From: an uncultured Paracoccaceae bacterium
GTDB lineage: Bacteria; Pseudomonadota; Alphaproteobacteria; Rhodobacterales; Rhodobacteraceae
Length of the DNA stretch: 64,000 nt
Assembly: GCA_947492585.1 (NCBI GenBank)
Contig: CANLND010000012.1
Location: 62,001 to 126,000, forward strand
Direction: 5' to 3'
Shown piece by piece: positions 1 to 9,274 of this stretch (positions are counted from its first letter, which is position 1; each line of letters starts with the position of its first letter). A program made the translations under genes and the position numbers. Below the pieces are notes generated by a model. It was not told where the DNA came from. It did not search any database and saw only the letters and a program-made list of their open reading frames with translations.

Positions 1-449
1 GCCTGATCCGGCTCAACAACAACTATAGACAACGGAGTCTGCATCCGTGGTCTGTGACGCACCTTGCAGCCCACACCCAGCCCATACCGCGCCGCCCGCC
101 ACGCCCAAGAGGCCGATGATTGCTTTCTATGCAGGCGCGTCGATTTTGCTTATTTTTGCGGCAGCCAAAAAACCAATGTGGTATGCGCAGTCCAAACCGC
201 CGGTTCCCTGCGACACCCACTATTATATCAAGAATTAGCCATTAAAAGTGACCGTTTAAGTTGCGAATGAAGTGGTCTACACTGTAAACCACTTCAGCGA
301 GCAGCCCTAAAACGGCAGACAATTGCGATCACGAATACGTTATTAATTTTTATTTTCTGATATAATTGCAAGAGGATTCACGGTTGATCAATGCCTCGGG
401 TTTACAGTTACCAAAGATCAAACCGCATCAAGCACGGGGACAACTGACT
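1..449. other. Gene-free leader upstream of the peroxidase gene
   Basis: I see no credible coding region here. The short frames that cross this stretch have no ribosome binding site, overlap one another on both strands and resemble nothing I recognise. The right part (about 330-365) is AT-rich and could hold the promoter of the downstream peroxidase gene. A perfect inverted repeat lies at 268-296. The first 40 bases could be the tail of something outside the window, but nothing supports that. Confidence 0.5.
268..296. promoter_or_regulatory. Perfect 9-bp inverted repeat upstream of the peroxidase gene
   Basis: The arms TGAAGTGGT (268-276) and ACCACTTCA (288-296) are exact reverse complements separated by 11 bases. 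No T-run follows on either strand, so an operator is more likely than an intrinsic terminator. It lies about 150 bases before the chosen peroxidase start. The binding protein is unknown. Confidence 0.4.
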
Positions 450-1466
450 ATGCGGAGACTGGCTTTTGCAATCTTCCTGTCGCTTGTAGCGTGCCTGACC
501 ATCGGCACTATGCCCTGTGATGCCGGATCGACGCAGCCGGAGCTGGACGCGTTCATGCGCCCCGATGGCATCCCCTTTCCGACGGACAGCCCCTACAATC
601 GTGACATCGCGATGCTGGGCAAAATGTTATTCTTTGACCCGCGCCTGTCAGCCAGTCAAAGCGTCAGCTGCGCCAGCTGCCACAACCAATCCTTTGGCTG
701 GGCCACGCCCGTGCGTTCAATTTCCTCAGAACTCCAAGTGCAAAACCAGCGCCATCCGCCCCCTGTCACCAATCTCGCCTGGGTGACCCCGCTGTTCTGG
801 GATGGCCGCTCCACCACGCTCGAAGAGCAGGCTTCAGGTCCGATCCTTAACCCCAATGAAATGGGATCAAATTTTGACCTGATCATCGAACGCCTGTCAA
901 AGGTCAGCCAGTATCGGGAATGGTTCACGCGTTTGTTTCCCGAACACAAACTCAGCAAGGCCAGTATCGAAACCGCCCTTGCGACCTTTCAACGGACCAT
1001 CGTCACCGGCCTCACCGATTTTGATCGCTGGGTTGATGGCGACGAAACCGCCGTGTCAGCCGCGGCCAAGCGTGGATTTGATCTGTTTCAGGGGCGCGCG
1101 GGCTGTGTGAACTGCCACAACACCTGGCTGTTCACCAACAACAGCCTGAACGACATCGGACTGACCAGCGAGGACCTGGGACAAGGCGCCCTGCCCGACC
1201 GAGGCCCGGCCTACAACTATCGCTTCAAAACCCCAAGCCTGCGCAATGTGACCCTGCGCGCGCCCTTCATGCACAATGGATCCTTACCCGATTTAGAAAG
1301 CGTCCTTCGACACTACGCACGGGGCGGCGCGCCTGACCTTGACCGCGAGGTTGATATTAATCCCTTTGACCTCAGCGCGCAGGAGATGCAGGATTTACTG
1401 GCATTTCTTGAAACGCTTACCGACCACAATCCTACCGTGCAGCCCCCGATTTTACCCCCCAACTGA
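450..1466 (+). CDS. Di-heme cytochrome c peroxidase (CcpA/MauG family)
   Basis: This is a periplasmic c-type di-heme protein of 338 residues, the size expected for bacterial cytochrome c peroxidases. An N-terminal signal peptide (about residues 1-25) is followed by two CXXCH heme motifs, at C74-H78 (CASCH) and C219-H223 (CVNCH). The late segment with PSLRNVTLRAPFMHNGS is typical of the family. Family members reduce hydrogen peroxide using electrons from small c-type cytochromes or copper proteins; MauG relatives instead modify proteins. I chose the ATG at 450 because it begins the signal peptide; the frame is open back to 366 but that extension is not secretory. A sensor kinase gene follows 25 bases downstream and may be co-transcribed. 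Confidence 0.88.
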   Translation: MRRLAFAIFLSLVACLTIGTMPCDAGSTQPELDAFMRPDGIPFPTDSPYNRDIAMLGKMLFFDPRLSASQSVSCASCHNQSFGWATPVRSISSELQVQNQRHPPPVTNLAWVTPLFWDGRSTTLEEQASGPILNPNEMGSNFDLIIERLSKVSQYREWFTRLFPEHKLSKASIETALATFQRTIVTGLTDFDRWVDGDETAVSAAAKRGFDLFQGRAGCVNCHNTWLFTNNSLNDIGLTSEDLGQGALPDRGPAYNYRFKTPSLRNVTLRAPFMHNGSLPDLESVLRHYARGGAPDLDREVDINPFDLSAQEMQDLLAFLETLTDHNPTVQPPILPPN

Positions 1467-1491
1467 CTTCATTGACCAAAAGACTCCCAGT

Positions 1492-3855
1492 ATGAGCATC
1501 AAGCGTTCCATCCTCCAGCCTGTTCTGATTTTCGCCGCCGCCAGCCTCCTGGCCGGTCTCTTAATGGGCACCTCGGTCATTCTTGCCACCGCGCGTCAAA
1601 ATACAGCGATGAAATCCGCGCTGGAAGTCAGCATTGAAGCGGATCAGATCAGCAACGGCATCCAATCCGCCGAACGCTACGCCCGCGAGGTGCTGAACAT
1701 GACCCAGCTGATGCCAACCTCTCTGGTCAAAACGCAGCTCGATACCAAAATCGACAACGTCAACAACAACATGCACAAGCTGTTGAACCGCCCCCTCTCG
1801 GACGAGCTGAACAACGCTGTCTATGACCTGCTGTACAGCTACAGCGTCTGGTTCAAAATGGTCAAAGTCCTGCTCAGCCTGACCCCCGCGGATACAATTC
1901 CAACTCCTCAGGCGCTGGACCGACAGGTGGCCCTGATCAACAATCAGGCCGACGTTGTGGCGCAACTGGCGGCCGAACATGCCAATGCCGAAACCGAACG
2001 CGCCAGTCAGGCGATCATGCAGGGCCTGACAATTGGGATGTTGGGCACCATTGCCTTGATGGGCATGGCCATCGCCTACGCCTATCGCAAAGCCGCCGCC
2101 ATTTCTCGTGATGTTCTGAAAATTTCCTCACGCGTGGTCAGTCTCACCAGCAGCGATGACACCAGCGCCGATCACATTGGGGATGAATTGGGCGCCGTCA
2201 ATCGTGCCATCGACCAACTCCAAGAGGCGTTGCTGGAAAAACGTCGCATTGCCATAAATTTACGCGCCGAAAAGGTACGGGCCGAGGCCGCCACCGAAAC
2301 CAAATCCCGGTTTCTCGCCACCATGAGCCATGAAATCCGCACCCCAATCAACGGGGTTCTGGGCATGGCCGAAATCCTGAATGAAACCGGGCTGACCCCC
2401 GAACAACGGTCGTATGCGGAAACCATTCAGGCCTCCTCCGAAGCTTTGTTGCGCATCGTCAACGACATCCTCGACTTTTCAAAGCTCGAAGCCGGGAAAT
2501 CCCAGTTCCTCGAACAGCCCTTTGCCCTGCGTGACGTGATTTTTGATGTTGCCATATTGGTCGCCCCCATCGCCGACAGCAAAGGCGTTGAACTGTATAT
2601 CGATCTGCCCGACGACACCCCCAGCCACTTTGTGGGCGACAGTGGCCGAATTCGTCAGGTGCTCCTGAATATCATCGGCAACGCGGTGAAATTCACACTC
2701 GACGGCCACGTCGGTCTGGTCCTGCGGTACGATGAAAGCCAGAAACACCCGCTCACCATTGCAGTCAACGACACCGGTGTGGGCATTCCCGAAGACCAGA
2801 TTGACCACATTTTCCAAGCCTTTGAGCAGGTCGAAAGCACCGTCGCGCGCCGGTTTGAGGGCACCGGTTTGGGGCTTGCGATCACCACCCGGCTTATCTC
2901 CGCGATGGAAGGGGAGCTGTCGGTGACGTCAAAACTGGGGGTTGGCTCCTGCTTTACCGTCGCGCTCAATCTGCCTGTCACCGAAGGCTGCGATCCCGAA
3001 CGTGACGCCCTGATGCAGCAGGTCGACCAAATCAGAGGCAAACGCGTTTTGGTGGTCTGCCCGCTGGACGCCGCACATGCGATTCACAAACGCCTGCTGG
3101 GCGGCTGGGGTTTGGACGTGCAAATCCATCAAACCCCGGACAGCGTCATCAATCGGATCAAAAGCGACTGCCCGGATTGTATTCTGGTGGACACACCAAT
3201 GGAGGCCGACACCGCGCGCACCTTCTGTCACGACGTCTGGGCGCAGGCTGGCTCGGCGCAAGTGCCCGTGCTGTTTTGCACCGAAAGCAGCCAGGTCAAC
3301 ACGCTGAAACAGCTCAAATCCCACGGCCCCGTGCATGCGTTGATGAAACCCGCGCGCGGCAAATATATTCTGCGCTGCCTGCTCGACGCACTCAGCAACC
3401 ATCAGCCCACCGCGGGCTTGCCCGACACCAGCACCAAGCCCGCTGCCGTTGTCGAAGATTTCAGCCAGTTCAACGTGCTGGTCGCCGAAGACAACCGAAC
3501 CAATCAACTGGTGCTGCGCAAAATGCTGGAACCCACCGGTATTCAGATGACCTTTTGTGGCGACGGACAAGCCGCCGTTGACGCCGCCCGATCCGGCCTG
3601 TTTGATCTGGTCTTGATGGATATGTCGATGCCCGTGATGGACGGGCTTCAGGCCACCCGTCAGATCCGCCAGTTGGAACAGGACATGGAACAGCCCCCCT
3701 GCCCTATCATCGCGCTGACCGCCAATGTCATGGACACCGATGAAAAGGCCTGCCGTGAGGCGGGCATGGTGGATTTCCTCACCAAACCCGTGCGCAAGAA
3801 AATCCTGATGGAGCGGATCAAAGTCTGGGCCAAACCCAAGGCCCCTGCGGGCTAA
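1492..3855 (+). CDS. Hybrid sensor histidine kinase with two receiver-like domains
   Basis: This is a 787-residue membrane kinase. Order: transmembrane helix about 10-32, periplasmic helical sensor about 33-175, second membrane helix about 178-200, a HisKA segment with phospho-acceptor H280 (MSHEIRTP), and an HATPase domain with the N box (NIIGNAVKFT) and G boxes (DTGVGIP, GTGLGLA). A degenerate receiver-like domain (about 515-625) follows, lacking the acidic pair at its first strand. The C-terminal receiver is canonical, with acceptor D710 (LMDMSMPVMDG) and a conserved TKP lysine. There is no Hpt domain, so an outside phosphotransfer protein or response regulator is needed. The start is the ATG at 1492, just before the first membrane helix. 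The signal is unknown; the preceding peroxidase gene hints at redox sensing, which is inference. Confidence 0.9.
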   Translation: MSIKRSILQPVLIFAAASLLAGLLMGTSVILATARQNTAMKSALEVSIEADQISNGIQSAERYAREVLNMTQLMPTSLVKTQLDTKIDNVNNNMHKLLNRPLSDELNNAVYDLLYSYSVWFKMVKVLLSLTPADTIPTPQALDRQVALINNQADVVAQLAAEHANAETERASQAIMQGLTIGMLGTIALMGMAIAYAYRKAAAISRDVLKISSRVVSLTSSDDTSADHIGDELGAVNRAIDQLQEALLEKRRIAINLRAEKVRAEAATETKSRFLATMSHEIRTPINGVLGMAEILNETGLTPEQRSYAETIQASSEALLRIVNDILDFSKLEAGKSQFLEQPFALRDVIFDVAILVAPIADSKGVELYIDLPDDTPSHFVGDSGRIRQVLLNIIGNAVKFTLDGHVGLVLRYDESQKHPLTIAVNDTGVGIPEDQIDHIFQAFEQVESTVARRFEGTGLGLAITTRLISAMEGELSVTSKLGVGSCFTVALNLPVTEGCDPERDALMQQVDQIRGKRVLVVCPLDAAHAIHKRLLGGWGLDVQIHQTPDSVINRIKSDCPDCILVDTPMEADTARTFCHDVWAQAGSAQVPVLFCTESSQVNTLKQLKSHGPVHALMKPARGKYILRCLLDALSNHQPTAGLPDTSTKPAAVVEDFSQFNVLVAEDNRTNQLVLRKMLEPTGIQMTFCGDGQAAVDAARSGLFDLVLMDMSMPVMDGLQATRQIRQLEQDMEQPPCPIIALTANVMDTDEKACREAGMVDFLTKPVRKKILMERIKVWAKPKAPAG

Positions 3856-3931
3856 GCCCTCGCCACCCTACAGACGCGCTCCAGGGGTAAAAACGGACAG
3901 GCAACACCGCGTGCCCCCTGACCTGCGCGCG

Positions 3932-5614
3932 TCAGGCATAATTCTTTTTGCGTGACATCTTGCCAATGCCCGGGTTCATCGCGTTGCTGGGATCGATCGA
4001 TTTGTAAAAATCCGCCAGTTCCGGCTTTGCCATATAGACGTGCCCAACATTGTGCTCTGATGGGTACTCAGCGCGCCGTGCGTCCAGAATATCCAGCATC
4101 ATCTGTTTGACCATCTTTGGATCTGATCCTTTTTTCACCACATAGTCCTGATGCATCACATGGCACATCAGATGGCCGTAATAGAGCGAATGCACCAGAT
4201 GCTGGGTGATCTCTTCGGGCAGGCGTTCAAACCAGTCGCGATCATTGCGGCGCAATCCGATATCCAGCGCCAGAATGTCCTCGACCTCATTGGCATGCAC
4301 CGCCATATACCGCACCGCGGCGCCCGCCGCCGCAAACCGATGCAACCCGGCCATTTTCGCCTCACGCGGGCTACATTCGAAATACTCCAAACGGCCCTCG
4401 ACCTGCATCTCTTCCAGCATCACGCGCGCCTCGTTGATGCCACCGTCGTGCATTTTCAGGATCAGATGGTGCGGATATTTGGCGCGATACGCACGCATAC
4501 GTTCGGGCACGATGTCTGGCCAGAATTTCATGGTGAACTGCATGAAACGGTCGGTAAAATAGCGCATGCCGGGGACGTTTTTCAAAATCCCGTCCACGCG
4601 ACCTTTCAGTGCAAAAAACATCGGCAACCGGTCAGTGCCCAGCTTATCGATCATCACCATGGTGTCTTTGCCATAGCGATCCGAGACGTCAAACACCTCT
4701 TCATGCATGTATTCCGCGCTCACCGGCAGGGTCTGAAACTCTCCCAACACGCGGCGGCGCAGATCTGTCAGCACATCGGTGTTGTCGGTCCCGATATAGA
4801 ACGTCCGCTCCTCAGCGTTCTTTGCAAACGTGTCCAGTCGCACCGCAAACACCGCCAGTTTGCCCGCACAGCCCGACACCTCATGCAGGCAGGACGGATC
4901 GGCGTTGTAGCGTGACGGCGTGTCTGCCTCTATGTCACGCACCCGGCGGATGTAATCCCTGTCCGACGCCACCCGATTGTCATCCAAAACGTCGTCAGCC
5001 GTATAATCACCCTTTTCCAACCGCGACAGGATCTCTTCGGGGCTGTCCCCCAAGTTGATGCCAAGATGGTTGACCAGCTCCAGCGTGCCGTCGGCAGTGA
5101 TCTGGGCATACAACGCCAGTTCCGTATAGGCCGGCCCCCGTTCCACCAGCGATCCACCAGAATTGTTGCACACCCCGCCCACAACCGTGGCCCCAATGCT
5201 GGACGACCCAATCACCGAATGCGGTTGCCGTGACAGCGGTGCCAGCAAGCGTTCCAGCGAAAACAGCGTCGCCCCCGGAAAACTGACAACCTGTTCACCG
5301 TCCTTGATCAACTGCAATTGATCCATGCGGATCGTGTTGATCAGAACCACACCGCGATCATAACTGCCTTTGGGCGTAGAACCTTCGGTCAGCCCAGTGT
5401 TGGCCGACTGCATGATGACGATCTTGTCGGCCTCCACACAGGCCTGCAAGATCTGCCATTGCTCCAGCAGACTGCCGGGCTGCACCACAGCCAGCGCCGC
5501 CCCCTCGCCCGAGCGAAACCCCTTGCGAAACCGCTGCGTGGCGCTTGTGGCTGTCATCACATGGCGTTTTCCTGCGATCTTTTGCAGGCGGGTGATCAGG
5601 TCATGGTCGGTCAT
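3932..5614 (-). CDS. dld: Quinone-dependent D-lactate dehydrogenase, FAD-linked
   Basis: This 560-residue protein is co-linear with E. coli Dld, the peripheral membrane flavoprotein that oxidises D-lactate to pyruvate and passes electrons to quinone. The N-terminal FAD-binding half contains QSANTGLTEGSTP and GSSSIGATVVGGVCNNSGG stretches. The C-terminal half carries the membrane/cap segments characteristic of Dld rather than of GlcD-type enzymes. It is the last gene of an apparent operon: TRAP binding protein, fused TRAP permease, dld. The gap to the permease gene is 67 bases. This fixes lactate (or a close 2-hydroxy acid) as the likely imported substrate. A divergent FadR-type regulator sits at the other end of the operon. 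Confidence 0.93.
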   Translation of the reverse strand: MTDHDLITRLQKIAGKRHVMTATSATQRFRKGFRSGEGAALAVVQPGSLLEQWQILQACVEADKIVIMQSANTGLTEGSTPKGSYDRGVVLINTIRMDQLQLIKDGEQVVSFPGATLFSLERLLAPLSRQPHSVIGSSSIGATVVGGVCNNSGGSLVERGPAYTELALYAQITADGTLELVNHLGINLGDSPEEILSRLEKGDYTADDVLDDNRVASDRDYIRRVRDIEADTPSRYNADPSCLHEVSGCAGKLAVFAVRLDTFAKNAEERTFYIGTDNTDVLTDLRRRVLGEFQTLPVSAEYMHEEVFDVSDRYGKDTMVMIDKLGTDRLPMFFALKGRVDGILKNVPGMRYFTDRFMQFTMKFWPDIVPERMRAYRAKYPHHLILKMHDGGINEARVMLEEMQVEGRLEYFECSPREAKMAGLHRFAAAGAAVRYMAVHANEVEDILALDIGLRRNDRDWFERLPEEITQHLVHSLYYGHLMCHVMHQDYVVKKGSDPKMVKQMMLDILDARRAEYPSEHNVGHVYMAKPELADFYKSIDPSNAMNPGIGKMSRKKNYA

Positions 5615-5681
5615 GTACGGATCCGTTTGTCAAATGTCCCACCGCCCCGGCCACTGTGGCCGGGACGACTTAGATGTTGGG

Positions 5682-7748
5682 TTAATAGGCAACCGAAGGC
5701 AACCATGTGGCGAGCGCGGGCCAGAAAAACACCAGCGCCAGCCCCGTCAACTGCAACAGCACAAAAGGAATGATGCCTTTGTAGATGTCCATCAGCTTGA
5801 TCTCAGGCGGGCAGACACCTTTGAGATAGAACAGCGCAAAGCCCACCGGCGGCGTCAGGAACGAAGTCTGCAACGTCACCGCCACAAGGATCACAAACCA
5901 CACCAGCGCAGGCTCATCGATGGCGTCAAAGCCGGGGATATCCAGCCCCAAACCATTGATAATCGGACGCATCAAGGGCAGCACGATCAGGGTGATTTCA
6001 ATCCAATCCAGCACAAAACCCAGCAGAAAAACGATGAACAGGATGAACAAAACCGTGCCCGTGGGGCCAAAGCCGGTGCTTTGGATCGTATGCTCAATCA
6101 GCTCATCGCCGCCAAGTTCCCGCAAAACATAGGAAAACACCGTCGCACCCAGAAAGATCGCAAAAATGTAGGCGGTGGTGTTAAACGTCGACTTCAGCAC
6201 GTTCACCAGCTTGGTCAGCGTCAGTTTGCGATACAAAAGCGCCAGCAAGGTTGCCCCCAATGCGCCCACACCCGAGGCTTCGGTTGGCGTGGTCAGACCG
6301 GCAAAAATCGACCCCAACACACAGAGGATCAGACCCAAAGTTGGCAGAACCGCAACCATCACATCCTTCACCGCGGCCCAATCCGGGCGCGTCGCACCTT
6401 CGGGCACCGGCGCCACATCCCGTTTCACCAACGCAATGATAAAAATGTAAGTCAGGTACAAAAAGCCAATGATCACGCCGGGGAAGACCGCAGCCATGAA
6501 CAGATCGCCCACCGACAGCGCCATCTGATCAGCCATGATCACCAGCATGATCGACGGTGGGATCAAAATACCCAAGGTGCCCGAAGCCGAGACAACACCC
6601 GCCGCCAGCGACGGATTGTATTTCTGCTCCATCATCGACGGCAGCGACAAAACCCCCAGCAGAACAACCGAGGCGCCAATGATGCCGGTTGAGGCCGCCA
6701 GAATGATCCCGATCAGTGTCACCGTGATCGCCAGACCACCGCGCACCGTACCAAACAGACGCTGCATTGCCGTCATCAGACGTTCCGCCACGCCGCTTTC
6801 GTCCAGCATCAACCCCATAAAGATAAACATCGGCAGCGCCACCAGAACCGCATTGGACATGGTCGCATACACCCGGTTCACCACCGCGCCCAGCGTCAGA
6901 TAGTCGAGACCCGTAAAGGTGCTTTCCAGACCCGTCCACAGCATCAGATCATTGTCGAACAGATAGGCCAGCCCGCAATTGGCCACGCCCACCCCCGCCA
7001 GCGTCCAGGCCACCGGAAATCCGGTGAACAACAGCGCGATAAAGGTCAGGAACATCGCGATCACCAGCTTTTCCTCGGTGGTTTCCACCAGGAACGTCAG
7101 GCCAGACGCCACAACAGCAAAGGCCACCAGTGCCCACAGGATCAGGCGCAGATCCTTGCCCTTGCGCTCTTCGGGACTGTTCACAAACAACGCATGTACG
7201 TCATGGATCAGCCGCGCAGCGGCCGCGACGCCCAATAGAACAAAGCTGAACGGAATAACCGCCTTCAGCGCCCAGCGACCGGGCAGGCCCGTCGGGCTGT
7301 CTGAGCGTTCATTGACGCGCCAGCTTTCATAGAAATAATCATAGCCCTGATCCACCATCAGATAGATGAACGGCACCAGCAGTGTCAGAATCCCGATCAC
7401 CTCGATGATCCGCTGCGCCCGACGGCTCAACTGCATATACAGCAGATCCACCCGCACATGGCTGTCCGTGACCAGCGCATATGACACGCCCACCATGGTC
7501 ACCAGACCATAGAAATGCCACTGGATTTCATCCAGTTTTGGAAAGTTCTGGTTCAGAAGGTAGCGAAATCCAACCTGCGACACGATGGCGGCGATCAGCA
7601 GGATATTTGCCCACATGACGATCTTGCCAATGGTTTTCACCGTGGCGTCCAACGTCAGCGCAATCGGCTGGCGATCCGTATCTTCGTGTTCCTGGATCTG
7701 TTCATACACATCAACAGGATCATCGGTATTTGGCGTCAGACTGGCCAT
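5682..7748 (-). CDS. Fused TRAP transporter permease (DctQ-DctM), probably lactate
   Basis: A single 688-residue protein joins the small four-helix DctQ subunit (about residues 40-215) and the large twelve-helix DctM subunit (about 225-688). It is an inner-membrane sodium-driven importer that works with a periplasmic binding protein. The fusion is seen in the TRAP branch whose binding proteins take 2-oxo and 2-hydroxy acids. I chose the ATG at 7748 because a strong GGAGGAGG lies just upstream on the minus strand. The longer upstream reading translates this Shine-Dalgarno sequence and is unlikely. It is flanked by its binding-protein gene (154 bases upstream, with an attenuator hairpin between) and dld downstream. 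Confidence 0.9.
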   Translation of the reverse strand: MASLTPNTDDPVDVYEQIQEHEDTDRQPIALTLDATVKTIGKIVMWANILLIAAIVSQVGFRYLLNQNFPKLDEIQWHFYGLVTMVGVSYALVTDSHVRVDLLYMQLSRRAQRIIEVIGILTLLVPFIYLMVDQGYDYFYESWRVNERSDSPTGLPGRWALKAVIPFSFVLLGVAAAARLIHDVHALFVNSPEERKGKDLRLILWALVAFAVVASGLTFLVETTEEKLVIAMFLTFIALLFTGFPVAWTLAGVGVANCGLAYLFDNDLMLWTGLESTFTGLDYLTLGAVVNRVYATMSNAVLVALPMFIFMGLMLDESGVAERLMTAMQRLFGTVRGGLAITVTLIGIILAASTGIIGASVVLLGVLSLPSMMEQKYNPSLAAGVVSASGTLGILIPPSIMLVIMADQMALSVGDLFMAAVFPGVIIGFLYLTYIFIIALVKRDVAPVPEGATRPDWAAVKDVMVAVLPTLGLILCVLGSIFAGLTTPTEASGVGALGATLLALLYRKLTLTKLVNVLKSTFNTTAYIFAIFLGATVFSYVLRELGGDELIEHTIQSTGFGPTGTVLFILFIVFLLGFVLDWIEITLIVLPLMRPIINGLGLDIPGFDAIDEPALVWFVILVAVTLQTSFLTPPVGFALFYLKGVCPPEIKLMDIYKGIIPFVLLQLTGLALVFFWPALATWLPSVAY

Positions 7749-7840
7749 GGGCTCCTCCTCCATTTTGGGCGTCACCACAGGACGCGGCGACGCAGGCGGG
7801 ACAATCCCGCAGCGTGTTGGGAAAATTTCGAAAATCGGGA

Positions 7841-7869
7841 AAAAAAGGGGGAGCGAAATAAGCTCCCCC
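7841..7869 (-). terminator. Rho-independent terminator/attenuator between TRAP binding protein and permease genes
   Basis: On the minus strand GGGGGAGC (7862-7869), a 7-base loop and GCTCCCCC (7847-7854) form a perfect 8-bp stem followed directly by six Ts (7841-7846). It lies 33 bases after the binding-protein stop and before the permease gene. It probably ends most transcripts there, leaving the binding protein in excess over the membrane subunit. Confidence 0.85.
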
Positions 7870-7902
7870 ACAGTAGGAAGAAGGGAAGTGCCTGCGCGCG
7901 AT

Positions 7903-8967
7903 TTATTTGCGCGGCAGGAATGCGTTTTCTTTCCAGACTTTGTAACCGTCACGGAATTCGTTCATGTCGGTCAGGACCTTGTCAAAAAATGCGTCGTTGA
8001 CGGCCTCTTCTGCTGCAACCTCATTCCAGGTCGCTTCAAAGGTCGCCAGCATCTCGTCGCTCCACTGTTTGATCTGCACATCGTTGTTTTCAACGTTGTC
8101 GATCAAAGCCGCGTGCTGGATGGCTTCCCCTTCGGCAAAGCTGTCCGCCATCGAGGCTTTACAGGCGTTTTCGATGATCGCTTTGTGCTGATCCGAAGCA
8201 CCGTTCCACACGTCTTTGTTGATCATCAGCTCAAACACGGTCGCCTGCTGGTGCCAGCCGGGGAAATAATTGTATTTGACCAGTTTGTGAAAACCAAGAC
8301 GCGCATCAATCGCGGGCATCGAGAATTCGGTGGCGTCGATCGCACCTTTTTCCAGCGCCGGGAAGATTTCACCACCGGGCAGCAACGATGTTGCAACGCC
8401 CAGTTTCTGCATGACTTTGCCCCCCAGACCAAAAAAGCGCATCTTCAGACCGTCCAGGTCTTCGGGGCTGTTGATCTCATTGGCGAACCACCCGGAGGTT
8501 TCTGGCGCGATGATCGCACAGGGCAGAACTTTGACGTTGTATCCGGCCTGATCGTACATCTCCTGGTACAGCGTCATGCCGTTGCCATAGTACATCCACG
8601 CCATGTATTCGCCCGCTTCGGGGCCAAACGGCACAGCCGAGAACAGCGGCGCAGCCGGAATTTTACCCGCCCAGTAACCGGCAGTGGTATAGCCTGAATT
8701 GATCTTGCCCGAGGATACAGCGTCCAAAATTTCAAACGCAGGCACCAGTTTGCCGGGTTCGTAGATCTTCATCTTCAGGGTCTTGCCAGACATCAGGCTC
8801 AGCTGTTCCGCAACACGTGGGATCGGCGAGCCCAGACCGGGCAATGCGGTCGAGAACGCAATCGGAGTTTTCAGCAGCAGCTTGTCGGCCGCGTTGGCAA
8901 CAGGCGCGGTCGCCAATGTTGCCGTTACAGTTGCGGCCGCAGCCAGCGCAGTCAGGGTCGTTTTCAT
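7903..8967 (-). CDS. TRAP transporter periplasmic substrate-binding protein, likely D-lactate/2-hydroxy acid
   Basis: This is a 354-residue DctP-family protein with a signal peptide cleaved around APVANA-26. The central segment GLGGKVMQKLG and the following LLPGGEIFPALEKGAIDATEF are the ligand-binding signature of the TakP/lactate-type branch of TRAP binding proteins. The ATG at 8967 is preceded by GGAGGAGAC on the minus strand. It is the first gene of the operon and shares a 307-base divergent promoter region with a FadR-type regulator. The adjacent D-lactate dehydrogenase is the main reason to call lactate as substrate; family members that bind 2-oxo acids cannot be excluded. Confidence 0.88.
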   Translation of the reverse strand: MKTTLTALAAAATVTATLATAPVANAADKLLLKTPIAFSTALPGLGSPIPRVAEQLSLMSGKTLKMKIYEPGKLVPAFEILDAVSSGKINSGYTTAGYWAGKIPAAPLFSAVPFGPEAGEYMAWMYYGNGMTLYQEMYDQAGYNVKVLPCAIIAPETSGWFANEINSPEDLDGLKMRFFGLGGKVMQKLGVATSLLPGGEIFPALEKGAIDATEFSMPAIDARLGFHKLVKYNYFPGWHQQATVFELMINKDVWNGASDQHKAIIENACKASMADSFAEGEAIQHAALIDNVENNDVQIKQWSDEMLATFEATWNEVAAEEAVNDAFFDKVLTDMNEFRDGYKVWKENAFLPRK

Positions 8968-9014
8968 GTTGTCTCCTCCAAAACACTCGCTCGTCGCATT
9001 GCAACGGGCTTAAC

Positions 9015-9046
9015 GGTAAATATTCTTTACCAGTGATTTCAGTCAA
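9015..9046 (-). promoter_or_regulatory. Promoter and candidate operator of the lactate TRAP operon
   Basis: On the minus strand TTGACT (9041-9046) is a good -35 element. The -10 position 17-18 bases on falls inside a perfect inverted repeat GGTAAA-N5-TTTACC (9015-9031). The same TTTACCA/TGGTAAA half-site recurs singly at 9055-9061 and at 9219-9225, the latter close to the regulator gene. The layout suits repression of both divergent genes by the FadR-type regulator, relieved by lactate; this is inferred from position. The rest of 8968-9274 is AT-rich with no gene. Confidence 0.55.
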
Positions 9047-9274
9047 CAACTTTATTTACCACTCAATGAGATCCAAACGCCTCACAGCCTCGTATCTTGG
9101 CAAAAAATAAGACAAATTTTTTCAATAATTCTTTGGTTATCGTTATTTTTCAATTAAATGCTTACTCCCACCTTCTCCGTACTTTTGGGTATCTGCGGCT
9201 TGCCCTTACCTGAACTATTGGTAAAGTATCAAAATGACCAATCCTTCACCCCGCATCACAGAGCACCCCAAACC

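Noticed and set aside
23-270. Small overlapping frames at the left edge
   Set aside because: They lack start signals and similarity, and lie on both strands over the same bases.
5370-6692. Long plus-strand open frame (440 codons) over dld and the TRAP permease
   Set aside because: It is antisense to two well-supported genes and has low-complexity basic composition typical of shadow frames in GC-rich DNA.
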